A stretch of DNA of 64,000 nt from Eubacteriales bacterium (GTDB taxonomy: Bacteria; Bacillota; Clostridia; Lachnospirales; Lachnospiraceae): NCBI GenBank assembly GCA_030524175.1, contig JAUNHC010000002.1:1-64000 (forward strand), read 5' to 3'. The notes beneath the pieces were generated by a model. The model did no database searches and had not been told where the DNA came from. It saw nothing but the letters and a program-made list of their open reading frames with translations. The position numbers and the translations under genes were made by a program. Positions 43,835 through 53,054 of the stretch are shown here, piece by piece. How positions within the stretch are numbered: the first letter of the stretch is position 1; every line of letters starts with the position of its first letter.

Positions 43835-44794
43835 ATGAAAGAAAGATTACTGACATTGAAGGAAAACAGCGATGATAGAAAACAAATGCTTCTGACTTCT
43901 GTTCCTGTGATTGTTCTTGTGCTGATGATCGTGTTTTTTGAGATTGTCAGTGAAGGGAGGCTTCTATCATTAAAAAACATAGATGCTCTTCTTAACTCCA
44001 TGTTTTCCATTGCTCTGGGGGCATCGGGTGTGGCCTTTCTCATGGCTCAGGGAAGTCTGGATTTTTCCATGGGAGGTATTGTGGGACTTACGGCAGCCCT
44101 TTCCGGGTTTGCAGCAGGTGCGGCACCTGTGTTGTCTGTGGCAGTAGGAATTGTAACAGGGGGATTGTGTGGTCTGCTCAATGGTGTGATCCATGCGAAA
44201 TTCAAAGTTTCTGCAATTATTACGACTTTATCTACTGCATTTATTTTCAGGGGAATACAGGGAACATTGATCACCCAGGGAGCAGTAAGTCTTCCGGGGA
44301 GCATGATGTTTCTGGAGAATACAACTATTAAAGTTACTTTAATGCTGGCCGTATTTGCAGTGTGCGGTATTTTTTACACCAAGACAAAGGTGGGAAAGTT
44401 CTGCAAAGCTATTGGTGCAGGGGAAGAGGCTTCCCACCAGTCAGGAATTAAAGTGAGCAAATATAAAATCGGATGTTTTGTCTTGTCGGGCGCTATGGCC
44501 GGACTGGTAGGCTTCTTTTATCTTGTAAGGGCGGCATCTGCATCCGCAAATACTGGCTCAGGATTTGAATTTGATGTACTTTTGGCTATGCTTTTGGGCG
44601 GGATGCCTATTTCAGGCGGTTCCGGCGCCAGATTCCGAAGCGTGATCATCGGAAGTCTGATCATGACCATTTTGTCCAACGGTATGATTCTCTGGGGACT
44701 GGATTCTGTATTGCAGCAGTTTATCAGAGGTATTATTTTCCTTGTATCTGTGTCTATCTCATTTGATAGAAGAAATATCACAACTATAGTATAA
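43835..44794 (+). CDS. Sugar ABC transporter permease A (RbsC-like)
   Basis: This 319-residue multi-helix permease has GGAGGGAGG before the ATG. Family motifs are MAQGSLDFSMGGIVGLTAAL, TLSTAFIFRGIQG, GAGEEASHQSGIKVSKYKI and LLGGMPISGGSG. Its stop overlaps the longer frame of the binding-protein gene. A second, different permease gene follows the binding protein, which suggests a heterodimeric channel. Confidence 0.92.
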   Translation: MKERLLTLKENSDDRKQMLLTSVPVIVLVLMIVFFEIVSEGRLLSLKNIDALLNSMFSIALGASGVAFLMAQGSLDFSMGGIVGLTAALSGFAAGAAPVLSVAVGIVTGGLCGLLNGVIHAKFKVSAIITTLSTAFIFRGIQGTLITQGAVSLPGSMMFLENTTIKVTLMLAVFAVCGIFYTKTKVGKFCKAIGAGEEASHQSGIKVSKYKIGCFVLSGAMAGLVGFFYLVRAASASANTGSGFEFDVLLAMLLGGMPISGGSGARFRSVIIGSLIMTILSNGMILWGLDSVLQQFIRGIIFLVSVSISFDRRNITTIV

Positions 44795-44823
44795 TGTTAA
44801 ATATGAACCGGGAGGGTTTTAAA

Positions 44824-45948
44824 ATGAAGAAAAGATTAGCAGCAATCATGATGGCAGCAGTTATGACAGTGGGGCTTACGGCTCCCGTATACGCACAGGA
44901 GGACAGTTCTTTTACCATTGGAATGCGTTTTCCGGTAACCATTGACCAGATGCAGCAGCAGACAATGGATAATATCACTGAGCTGGTGGAGGCAGCCGGA
45001 GGAAAGCTTCTGGTGGAAAATGCAGCTCTCACACCGGAAGGTAATATCCAGGCTTATGAAAGACTGCTGGCAGCAGGTGTGGACGGGCTTGTAGTGATCC
45101 CGGCTGCAGATTCTGTGCTGCCCCGGATCAAAGAGATGTGTGAGAATGCAGAGATACCCTGGTCCGTTTACTATCGTTCCATTCTGGATGAAGACATCAA
45201 AGCAGATGTAGAGTCCTCTGAATATTACCTTGGCAATACCTATGAGGATGAGATTATGGCAGGGTATAATCTTACCGCTAAGATGGGAGAGGCCGGATGT
45301 AAGAACATTGTTTTATTTTCCACTGCCCTTGGGGATACCACTGGTGCGCAGCGTGAAGAAGGTATGAATCAGGCATGTGAGGAATACGGAATTGAAGTGA
45401 TCAATGAGTTCCGGGCTACCGCTCAGGCCTCTGATGCTGCACAGTCAATTGAAAGTGTACTTACCACTCACCCTGAGGTTGACGGTATCTTTATTGCAGC
45501 CGGCACCATTACTCCGGGGATTCTCCCAGCGATCACCAGTGTGCTTGACCAGTACGGACGGGATGATGTGAAGATTACGATCATAGATTATCCACAGGGG
45601 CTTCAGGATGCTTTTGCTGACGGATATATGCTTGCCGCATGCGGCGGACATAATGTGACAGACCCGCTGTTTGCAGCCTCTCTTGTTCTCAATAAAATTA
45701 AAGGGACTCCAATTGCAGAGGAAGCATTTTCTATCCGTATTAACCAGATGATCCTTGAGAGTGAAGAAGATGTTGTGAATTATTTTAAATACTGTGAGAG
45801 CGGAGTTTCCACTTACACACCTGATGAAGCAAAAGAAATGCTGTTTAAATGGGAGAATGACCAGGTGACACGGGAGAGCTTTCTGAAGGTGGCAGAGGAA
45901 TATACTATTGATTCTGTTATGGATCGTCATGAAGGCTTGGTTGACTGA
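44824..45948 (+). CDS. Sugar ABC transporter substrate-binding protein
   Basis: The ATG at 44824 follows CGGGAGGG and gives 374 residues; the upstream in-frame ATGs are not supported. The signal peptide (KKRLAAIMMAAVMTVGLTAP) ends in VYAQED, with no lipobox Cys. The mature part is a Peripla_BP_4-type fold (AAGVDGLVVIPAADSVLPRI, TTHPEVDGIFIAAG). It would deliver substrate to the two flanking permeases. The linked GH78 enzyme suggests a rhamnoside or related oligosaccharide, but this is inference. Confidence 0.9.
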   Translation: MKKRLAAIMMAAVMTVGLTAPVYAQEDSSFTIGMRFPVTIDQMQQQTMDNITELVEAAGGKLLVENAALTPEGNIQAYERLLAAGVDGLVVIPAADSVLPRIKEMCENAEIPWSVYYRSILDEDIKADVESSEYYLGNTYEDEIMAGYNLTAKMGEAGCKNIVLFSTALGDTTGAQREEGMNQACEEYGIEVINEFRATAQASDAAQSIESVLTTHPEVDGIFIAAGTITPGILPAITSVLDQYGRDDVKITIIDYPQGLQDAFADGYMLAACGGHNVTDPLFAASLVLNKIKGTPIAEEAFSIRINQMILESEEDVVNYFKYCESGVSTYTPDEAKEMLFKWENDQVTRESFLKVAEEYTIDSVMDRHEGLVD

Positions 45949-45977
45949 TGACAGAGAGAGGAAGGCAGGTGTGAGGG

Positions 45978-46946
45978 TTGGATGGAAGAAAATTAAAAGG
46001 GATAGCAGGCTCGCTGCTGCTTCCTTTAGCAATCTACCTTTTGTTTGTCATTACTGCCAGGGAACGCTTTGCAGGATTTGGTGTACTTAGGGCGATTATT
46101 ATCCAGTCGTTTATTCCATTGCTGTGTGCCTATGGGATGGTATTCGGCAGAAGCATGAAGATGCTGGATCTGAGTATCGGTTCCAGGATCATTGCTGCAA
46201 GTATGATCGGCGGTATAGCAGCAGAGAACTATAGCCTGGGATTGGTGGGATTTGTAGTTGTCACGGTGGCGGCAAGTATACTTCTGGGGGCTGTGTGCGG
46301 GCTTGTGTTTCGGTATTTCAGGATTCCGTCTATCGTAGTGTCCCTTGTCATTGCCATGATATTTGAGGTGATCGGGGCAAAAGTCACCAACGGAATGGGA
46401 TTTTTAAAGCTGGATAAAGAACTGGCGGTTTTAGGCGGAATTCCTTATAATGTGATTGTAGTGATCATTACGACGGTAATCTTCTATTATGTATATTACA
46501 AAACAAAGTTTTGCTATAATGTGAGGGCTATCAGCGGAGATGAGGTTATCGCTGGAAACAATGGGATCAACGTGGCCGGCACAAAATTTCTGGCCTATGT
46601 AGTGGGAAGCTTTTTTATAGGTGTCGCGGCAATCGTACAGATAAGCTATGCCACATCCATGTCGGCCAAACTTAGTATGGAGAGTCTGTCAATGTCATTT
46701 AAGCCCTTGATGGCAATGATAATCGGGGTGCAGCTGCAGGATTATATCGGGCTTCCGGTCGGGATTTTTGTAGGGTCCTTTATGATCTCCACGTTGTTCA
46801 GCGGTTTGGTAGCTCTGGGATTTCCGGCTCCGGCACAGGATATTGCCTTAGGTGTATTCCTTGTGATCGTGGTATCAATGTCAACAAATACTGAGAAAAT
46901 TGGGCAATTGCTGCAAAAGCAGAAAAGCAGTAAAGCAGCAGTTTAA
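45978..46946 (+). CDS. Sugar ABC transporter permease B (RbsC-like)
   Basis: This 322-residue, 8 to 10 helix permease starts at a TTG near GGCAGGTGTGAGGG; no better in-frame ATG exists. RbsC-type features include YGMVFGRSMKMLDLSIGSRI, VSLVIAMIFEVIGAK and the GNNGINVAGTKFLAYVVGS loop. It is clearly diverged from permease A, so the transporter probably has two non-identical membrane subunits. Confidence 0.88.
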   Translation: MDGRKLKGIAGSLLLPLAIYLLFVITARERFAGFGVLRAIIIQSFIPLLCAYGMVFGRSMKMLDLSIGSRIIAASMIGGIAAENYSLGLVGFVVVTVAASILLGAVCGLVFRYFRIPSIVVSLVIAMIFEVIGAKVTNGMGFLKLDKELAVLGGIPYNVIVVIITTVIFYYVYYKTKFCYNVRAISGDEVIAGNNGINVAGTKFLAYVVGSFFIGVAAIVQISYATSMSAKLSMESLSMSFKPLMAMIIGVQLQDYIGLPVGIFVGSFMISTLFSGLVALGFPAPAQDIALGVFLVIVVSMSTNTEKIGQLLQKQKSSKAAV

Positions 46947-47022
46947 GGCAGCCGGCAGCGGCAGTCAGACTGTCAGCCGGCAGTGAAGAGATATATGATT
47001 TTAGTTTATGCGGAGGGCAATT

Positions 47023-48579
47023 ATGGAAAAGATTCGTGTTATGCTCATTGATGATGACCGTCTGGCTGTTTCCTATCTGGAAAGTATAGTGGATTGGGAG
47101 GGGCTTGGATATGAGATCGTCGGAGTTGCATATAACGGGAAACAGGCATTGAAACAAGTCCATGAGTGCTCTCCCCAGCTTGTTATCACAGATATTATCA
47201 TGCCTCATATGGATGGGATCGAGCTGAGTGAAAAAGTGAAGGAAATCTCAAAGGATATCCGGGTTGTGCTTCTCACCGCTTATGGTGAATTTGAATATGC
47301 AAGGAATGCAATGCAGATAGGTGTGGATTATTATCTCATGAAGGATGAGATCAACCAGGAGTATCTTGAGGAAAAGCTGAGATTTTTAAAAGGTTTGATT
47401 CAGGACAATGAGAAAGTTTCACGTATTTTATTCCAGAAGGCAGTGATCGATTATGTGCAGCTGGGAGAACAGTACGTGATGGATGCATACAGAGATAAGG
47501 CTTTGCAGGAGTTTTTTTCTTCCAGGCACAATTATATCCTTATAGAACAGAATTTCCCAATCGTGCTCAGTGATAAATGGGAGCTGAAGGTGGAACAAAG
47601 GGATTTCTCAATGATGCTTGAAAAGTGCCTGGAAATAGCCGGAGCTGATTCACAGAGGATAAGGATCCACAGCATCCTTCCAAACAACAGGATCCTTTTT
47701 GTCCTGGACAGGTGGGGAACAGGAGAATATGAGGAAAGCAGAAAGAACAGGAGCATTGCAGAAAGAATCTGCAGAAATATAAATTTCGGCCAGGAGGCCA
47801 GATATACAGTCTATGTGACAGATTATCCCATTAAGTTTTCTGAGCTGTATCAAAAGTTAACTGCAAGCGGAACAGTGTTCGAAGGAAAGAATTTTTCCGG
47901 TACGGGCAATGTGTATAGTATTACAGAGTCATTTATGGAAACAGGTGAGATTCCTCCGGCAAAAACAGTTGAGGAGTGGAAAAAGCATCTCAGGGAAAAT
48001 ACGTTGGAGCATATTTTGACGGAACTTTATTCCAAGGCGTATTTGAAAGTAGGGGCATCAAAGAATTTATTATATAATTTCAGGCAGGTGTATCAGGCGC
48101 TCTTTCAGGAGGAAAAGAAATATTCCATACTGCTTTTTGACAATGATACTATGTGCGGCAATTTATACGATTATCAGGAAGCCTTCCACTGGCTGATACA
48201 GTATTGTGCTCATGTGAGCAATCTCAAGAATGCAGGGGATAGAAATTCGTACCGCCCGGAGGTGGAACGGGCAATGACATATATGAGAGAAAATTATACT
48301 CAGCCGTCTCTGAAGGTGTCAGAAATTGCACAGCATCTCAATATCAGTGAGAGCCGGATCAGTGTTATTTTTAAGGAAGATACAGGGAAAACTTTAATAC
48401 AGTATCTGACTGCTGTGAGGATCGATCAGGTCAAGCAACTCTTAAAGACCACTGACCTTAAGATATACGAAATTGCGGAAGAAGTGGGATACAATAACAG
48501 TCAGTATCTCAGCAATGTATTTTATAAAGAAACAGGCTGTTTCCCGTTGGAATACAGGCACAGGAACCAGGAAGAATGA
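47023..48579 (+). CDS. YesN-like AraC-family response regulator
   Basis: The ATG at 47023 has GGAGGG upstream, giving 518 residues. The receiver domain (residues 3 to about 120) has the acidic pair in LIDDDR, the phospho-acceptor Asp in VITDIIMPHMDGIEL and Lys in YYLMKDEI. The middle is a long variable linker. The C-terminal 100 residues form an AraC double HTH (VSEIAQHLNISESRISVIFK, EIAEEVGYNNSQYLSNVFYK). It overlaps the sensor kinase gene by four bases and probably activates this cluster. Confidence 0.92.
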   Translation: MEKIRVMLIDDDRLAVSYLESIVDWEGLGYEIVGVAYNGKQALKQVHECSPQLVITDIIMPHMDGIELSEKVKEISKDIRVVLLTAYGEFEYARNAMQIGVDYYLMKDEINQEYLEEKLRFLKGLIQDNEKVSRILFQKAVIDYVQLGEQYVMDAYRDKALQEFFSSRHNYILIEQNFPIVLSDKWELKVEQRDFSMMLEKCLEIAGADSQRIRIHSILPNNRILFVLDRWGTGEYEESRKNRSIAERICRNINFGQEARYTVYVTDYPIKFSELYQKLTASGTVFEGKNFSGTGNVYSITESFMETGEIPPAKTVEEWKKHLRENTLEHILTELYSKAYLKVGASKNLLYNFRQVYQALFQEEKKYSILLFDNDTMCGNLYDYQEAFHWLIQYCAHVSNLKNAGDRNSYRPEVERAMTYMRENYTQPSLKVSEIAQHLNISESRISVIFKEDTGKTLIQYLTAVRIDQVKQLLKTTDLKIYEIAEEVGYNNSQYLSNVFYKETGCFPLEYRHRNQEE

Positions 48580-50306
48580 GAGAGTCAAAGTTAAGAAATA
48601 AAACAATACGCCTTGTGCTTCAGATTTATGCGCTGGTGCTGGCAGCAAGCTTACTGCTGATTTTTATCTTCGTAGTGCGCCCCTTGATGGAGGATGTGCT
48701 GGAGAGATATACGGAACAGAATACTTATATCTTGGATGAGGTGGATTCTTCCCTTGATTCAGTGGCTGAGTATGCAAATTTTATCGCATACTCCGAGGAT
48801 TTTCTGGATAAGCTTGACGCATATCTGGCAAATCCCCTGGATGCAGTTGTGCGCTATGCTCTGGAGACAAAGCTGTATAATGCAAAGACCATCAAACAGG
48901 AAGTCCAAAGCGTGGCTGTGGAGGTGGAAGGTTATGATATAGTTTCCTCTATTCTGAAGCTGAAGGCAGAAGAAGAGAATCTGATGCAGTCACAATGGTA
49001 TGAAAAAATACGGGACAGCAGCTATTCGGGAGGATTTTCAAAGGGAATCACAGTCCAGGAGGGCGGGCACAACATAAGGCTTATTGCGTACACTAAGAGT
49101 TACCACTTTAAAAACAGGAAATTCACACTTACTGTTTTCACTCGTTATAATGATTTACTTGGCCGTATTAACAGATATTACAGAAGCAATTTTGACAAGC
49201 AATACTGGGTCACCACAGATGGAACAGCTCTCTTTGAAGAAGAGCAGAAGGAAGTGGATGAGTTGTGTGCTTTGTTTGATAAGGAAGAAGGATGGCCGCG
49301 GCGGAACTTAAACGGCGTGTTATGGCAGGATGGATTGCTGAATGCGTCATATAGGTCAGTTTCCTACATTCCGTCTTCGTATCTTCTGGACAGGATTAGG
49401 GAGAATATTGTAATTACGGTTTCTATGGCAGTTGTTTTACTTATCGGAACTCTTGTGATTGTCATTTATGCGGTAAACAGGATCACCAATCCGCTTCACA
49501 GTATGACAGAGGCTATGGAGGGGGTTGTGTCAGACAATTTTGAGACAAAGCTTCCTGTTGACAGTGATGATGAGATTGGCTATTTAAGTGAAACCTTTAA
49601 CAGTATGGGGGAAAAACTGCAGGAATATTTCAAACAGCTTGTGAAAAAGATGGAGAAAGAACAGGAGATGAAATTCGGACTTCTGATCAGCCAGATAGAT
49701 CCTCATTTTGTATGCAATACATTAAATACAATAAAATATTTAGCAATGCAGAAACGTACAGATGACGTACAGAAGGTGGCCAGTGCACTGTCAAATATCC
49801 TACGTGACAGGCTGAGAGTGAAGAATTTCCAGATATATGACACTGTACAGCAGGAGGTGGATACTATCCGGCAGTATCTGGCTATACAGGAATATCGTTA
49901 TGGGGGAGAAATCCGGCTGGAATGTCAGATTGACGAAGATGTAAAAGAGTGCAGGATACCCAAAAATATGATGCAGCCGTTGGTGGAAAATGCTCTGTTC
50001 CATGGGCTGGCAGATGAGGACGACGGCACCGTCAAAGGCATCATACGGATTCAGGTGAGAAAACAGGGGGATGGGCTGTCTATGGTTGTGGCAGACAATG
50101 GTGCCGGTATCTCTCCGGAACAGGTTGAAAAGCTTCTAAGCAATGAGTATGGTGCTTCTGAACAGAAAAAAGGACATGGTATCGGGATTGCCAACATTGT
50201 GGAGCGATTAGAGATTTTGTATGGGGATCTGGCTGAATTCCGTATTCGCAGTGAGCTGGAAAAAGGTACGGAAATGGAGATTTTGATTTGGGGTAAATCA
50301 GACTGA
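48576..50306 (+). CDS. YesM-like sensor histidine kinase
   Basis: This 576-residue kinase has membrane helices near residues 12 to 34 and 280 to 302 flanking an extracellular sensor of about 240 residues. A HAMP domain follows. The His_kinase/HATPase pair is recognised by QIDPHFVCNTLNTIKYLA, with the phospho-accepting His, and by NAL, DNGAGI and GHGIGIANI. It partners the YesN-like regulator and may sense an extracellular sugar, possibly through the binding protein. Confidence 0.92.
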   Translation: MRESKLRNKTIRLVLQIYALVLAASLLLIFIFVVRPLMEDVLERYTEQNTYILDEVDSSLDSVAEYANFIAYSEDFLDKLDAYLANPLDAVVRYALETKLYNAKTIKQEVQSVAVEVEGYDIVSSILKLKAEEENLMQSQWYEKIRDSSYSGGFSKGITVQEGGHNIRLIAYTKSYHFKNRKFTLTVFTRYNDLLGRINRYYRSNFDKQYWVTTDGTALFEEEQKEVDELCALFDKEEGWPRRNLNGVLWQDGLLNASYRSVSYIPSSYLLDRIRENIVITVSMAVVLLIGTLVIVIYAVNRITNPLHSMTEAMEGVVSDNFETKLPVDSDDEIGYLSETFNSMGEKLQEYFKQLVKKMEKEQEMKFGLLISQIDPHFVCNTLNTIKYLAMQKRTDDVQKVASALSNILRDRLRVKNFQIYDTVQQEVDTIRQYLAIQEYRYGGEIRLECQIDEDVKECRIPKNMMQPLVENALFHGLADEDDGTVKGIIRIQVRKQGDGLSMVVADNGAGISPEQVEKLLSNEYGASEQKKGHGIGIANIVERLEILYGDLAEFRIRSELEKGTEMEILIWGKSD

Positions 50307-50320
50307 ATAAGGAGAAGCTT

Positions 50321-52999
50321 ATGAGAATATATGATGTGACAGTGGAATATCAAAGGAATCCCCTGGGATTGGACGTCAGGGTGCCAAGGTTTTCCTGGAA
50401 ACTGGAAAGTAAGGAGAAAGGAGATTTCCAAAAGGCGTATCAGATACAGATATCCAGGCTGGAAAATTTCCAGGTATGTGACTGCTGGGATACAGGAAAA
50501 GTGATTTCCGGTGATTCCGTACAGGTGGAATATGCAGGTGAACCCCTGGAGAAGTTCACTCTGTATTATATTCGAGTGAAGGTCTGGGATGAAAAAGGAC
50601 AGGAGAGTGAATGGAGTGATACAGCTCAGTTCGAGACAGCAATGCTTTCCTGTGAGGACTGGAGTGCAGACTGGATCACACCGGATTATGATTATACAGC
50701 GCCAAAAACAGCATGCCCTGTTTTGAGAAAGGAATTTGAAACAGACAGGAAGGTAAAGCGGGCAAGGGTATATGTGACTGCAAAGGGTCTGTACGAGTTA
50801 AGACTCAACGGAAAAAAAGTAGGCAGTGATTTTCTGACACCCGGGTGGACAGCCTATAATAAAAGAACCATGTACCAGACCTATGATGTGACAGATATGA
50901 TCGCAGAAGGTGGGAATGCCATCGGTGCCACCATTGGAAGCGGCTGGTATAAAGGGGAACTGGGGTGGCGTTCCAGAAGAAATCTCTACGGCGGAAGAGA
51001 AGCGCTGATCCTGGAGCTTCATCTCACCTACGAGGACGGGGGCAAGGATATCATTGTCACAGACGATACATGGCAGTCTACATACAGAGGACCGGTGGTG
51101 TACAGTGAAATTTATCACGGAGAAACTTATGACAGCCGCAGGGAAATAGATTTTGACAAGTATGGATGCAGCTTCCGGCATTGGTTTGGCGTAAGGGTTA
51201 TGGGGGCTGTGACAAAAGAAAATCTCATTGCACAGGAATGTCCTCCTGTCAGGGAAAAGCTTGTGATAAAGCCTGTAAAATTAATCATTACTCCCCGGGG
51301 TGAGCAGGTATTAGACATGGGACAGGAGATGACAGGACATGTAAGATTCCATGTAAAAGGAAATAGAGGCGACAGAGTAATCCTTTGCCATGGGGAGATT
51401 CTTGACAGAGAGGGGAATTTTTACACTGAGAATTTAAAAGGTGCAAAACAACGGATAGAATACATATTAAAAGATGAAGCAGAGGCTGTGTTCCAGCCCC
51501 ATTTCACCTATCAGGGATTCCGGTATGTAAAAATCGAGGCTTATCCCGGAGAAATTCATTGTGATGATTTTGAAGGAGCTGTTCTGTATTCCGATTTAAA
51601 ACAGACAGGATTTTTTGAAACCACAAATAATGATCTGAGACAGCTGACCCAGAATATTTTCTGGGGTCAGAGAGGGAATTTCGTGGATATTCCCACAGAC
51701 TGCCCCCAGAGGTGCGAGAGACTTGGATGGACCGGAGATATTCAGATTTTTGCCGGCACGGCAGCTTTAAATATGGAAATCCCGTTATTCCTGCGAAAGT
51801 GGCTTCACGACTTAAAAGCAGAACAATTTGAAAGCGGCGGTGTCCCTTGGGTGGTGCCGGATATTTATGATGATACCTATGCATACGATCTGGCAGGATA
51901 CACAGGACAGAGTGAAAAGACAGCGGCCGCCTGGGGAGATGCTTCTACCATATGTCCCTGGAGCCTTTATATGGCATACGGCGACAAACGTATTCTGGAA
52001 GAGCAGTTTGAGAGTATGTGCAAATATGTGGAATTTATCAGAAAGCAGGGACCGCAGGAATACACATGGGAGGGCGGACATCAGCTTGGAGACTGGGTTG
52101 CCTTGGATGCACCCTACGGCAGCTTCGTAGGAGCCACAGATGTGGATTATGTTGCAACTGCGTTTTATGCCAAGTCAGCAGAAATACTGTCAAAGGCTGC
52201 AAAGATCATCGGTAAATGGGAGGAACATCTGAGATACAAAGAATTACATGAGAAGATCGTGGAAGCTTTTCAGCAGTTGTATGTGGAGGAAGACGGCTCT
52301 TTGAAAGTGAAAACCCAGACAGCCCTTATTCTTGCGGCAGAGTTTGAACTGGTGCCTGAGCATCTAGCCAAAAAGTACAGCGCACAGCTGGCACAATCGC
52401 TTAAAGAAACAAATTATGATTTGATCACTGGTTTTGTAGGGACTCCATATATCTGTCATGTATTGTCCAGATACGGACATGGGGATGCAGCCTATAAACT
52501 TTTGTTCAAAAGAGAATATCCATCCTGGATGTACCAGGTGACACAGGGGGCAACCACAGTCTGGGAACATCTGGACGGCATCAGGCCGGACGGAACACTC
52601 TGGAATCCCCGGATGAACTCTTTTAACCATTATGCATACGGTTCTGTTGCTGAGTGGATTTTCAGAGAGATTGCAGGACTGCAGATCTGTGAGAATGAGC
52701 CGGGATATAAAAGGTTTCTTATCCGCCCCTGTGTAGGAGAACAGTTAGAGGATGCCAGGTTCACTTATGAAAGTATGTATGGTACAATAGTCAGTGGATG
52801 GGAAAAGATGGCAGATGGGATTAAATATGAGATTACCGTGCCGGTGAATACAACGGCAGAAGTCTATGTGCAGGGAAACAAGATTCTGCAAAATGGAAGA
52901 GCCATCCATGATGAGGAAGGCATACATATCATTGAGAAAGACGATAAAGGCTGCCTTATGGAACTGGCCGGCGGAACTTATGAGTTTATTGCCGGATGA
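50321..52999 (+). CDS. Alpha-L-rhamnosidase, GH78, cytoplasmic
   Basis: This 892-residue enzyme hydrolyses terminal alpha-L-rhamnose. Fibronectin-like and jelly-roll N-terminal domains precede an (alpha/alpha)6 catalytic barrel. GH78 motifs are DCPQRCERLGWTGD near residue 465 (general acid region) and GATTVWEHLDG near 748 (general base Glu). The position after DCPQR is Cys where Asp is common in relatives. There is no signal peptide, so it works on imported substrates, consistent with the upstream ABC importer. AGGAGA precedes the ATG. Confidence 0.92.
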   Translation: MRIYDVTVEYQRNPLGLDVRVPRFSWKLESKEKGDFQKAYQIQISRLENFQVCDCWDTGKVISGDSVQVEYAGEPLEKFTLYYIRVKVWDEKGQESEWSDTAQFETAMLSCEDWSADWITPDYDYTAPKTACPVLRKEFETDRKVKRARVYVTAKGLYELRLNGKKVGSDFLTPGWTAYNKRTMYQTYDVTDMIAEGGNAIGATIGSGWYKGELGWRSRRNLYGGREALILELHLTYEDGGKDIIVTDDTWQSTYRGPVVYSEIYHGETYDSRREIDFDKYGCSFRHWFGVRVMGAVTKENLIAQECPPVREKLVIKPVKLIITPRGEQVLDMGQEMTGHVRFHVKGNRGDRVILCHGEILDREGNFYTENLKGAKQRIEYILKDEAEAVFQPHFTYQGFRYVKIEAYPGEIHCDDFEGAVLYSDLKQTGFFETTNNDLRQLTQNIFWGQRGNFVDIPTDCPQRCERLGWTGDIQIFAGTAALNMEIPLFLRKWLHDLKAEQFESGGVPWVVPDIYDDTYAYDLAGYTGQSEKTAAAWGDASTICPWSLYMAYGDKRILEEQFESMCKYVEFIRKQGPQEYTWEGGHQLGDWVALDAPYGSFVGATDVDYVATAFYAKSAEILSKAAKIIGKWEEHLRYKELHEKIVEAFQQLYVEEDGSLKVKTQTALILAAEFELVPEHLAKKYSAQLAQSLKETNYDLITGFVGTPYICHVLSRYGHGDAAYKLLFKREYPSWMYQVTQGATTVWEHLDGIRPDGTLWNPRMNSFNHYAYGSVAEWIFREIAGLQICENEPGYKRFLIRPCVGEQLEDARFTYESMYGTIVSGWEKMADGIKYEITVPVNTTAEVYVQGNKILQNGRAIHDEEGIHIIEKDDKGCLMELAGGTYEFIAG

Positions 53000-53054
53000 G
53001 CTGACAAGCCGCCTACAGTAAGTAGAGCAAAGCATTCCCGGAATGGAGGATGAC

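Noticed and set aside
46947-46985. Repeated CAGCCGGCAG units after permease B
   Set aside because: Two 10-base copies in a short GC-rich gap can form weak alternative stems, but there is no T tract and no clear function; likely chance or local slippage.
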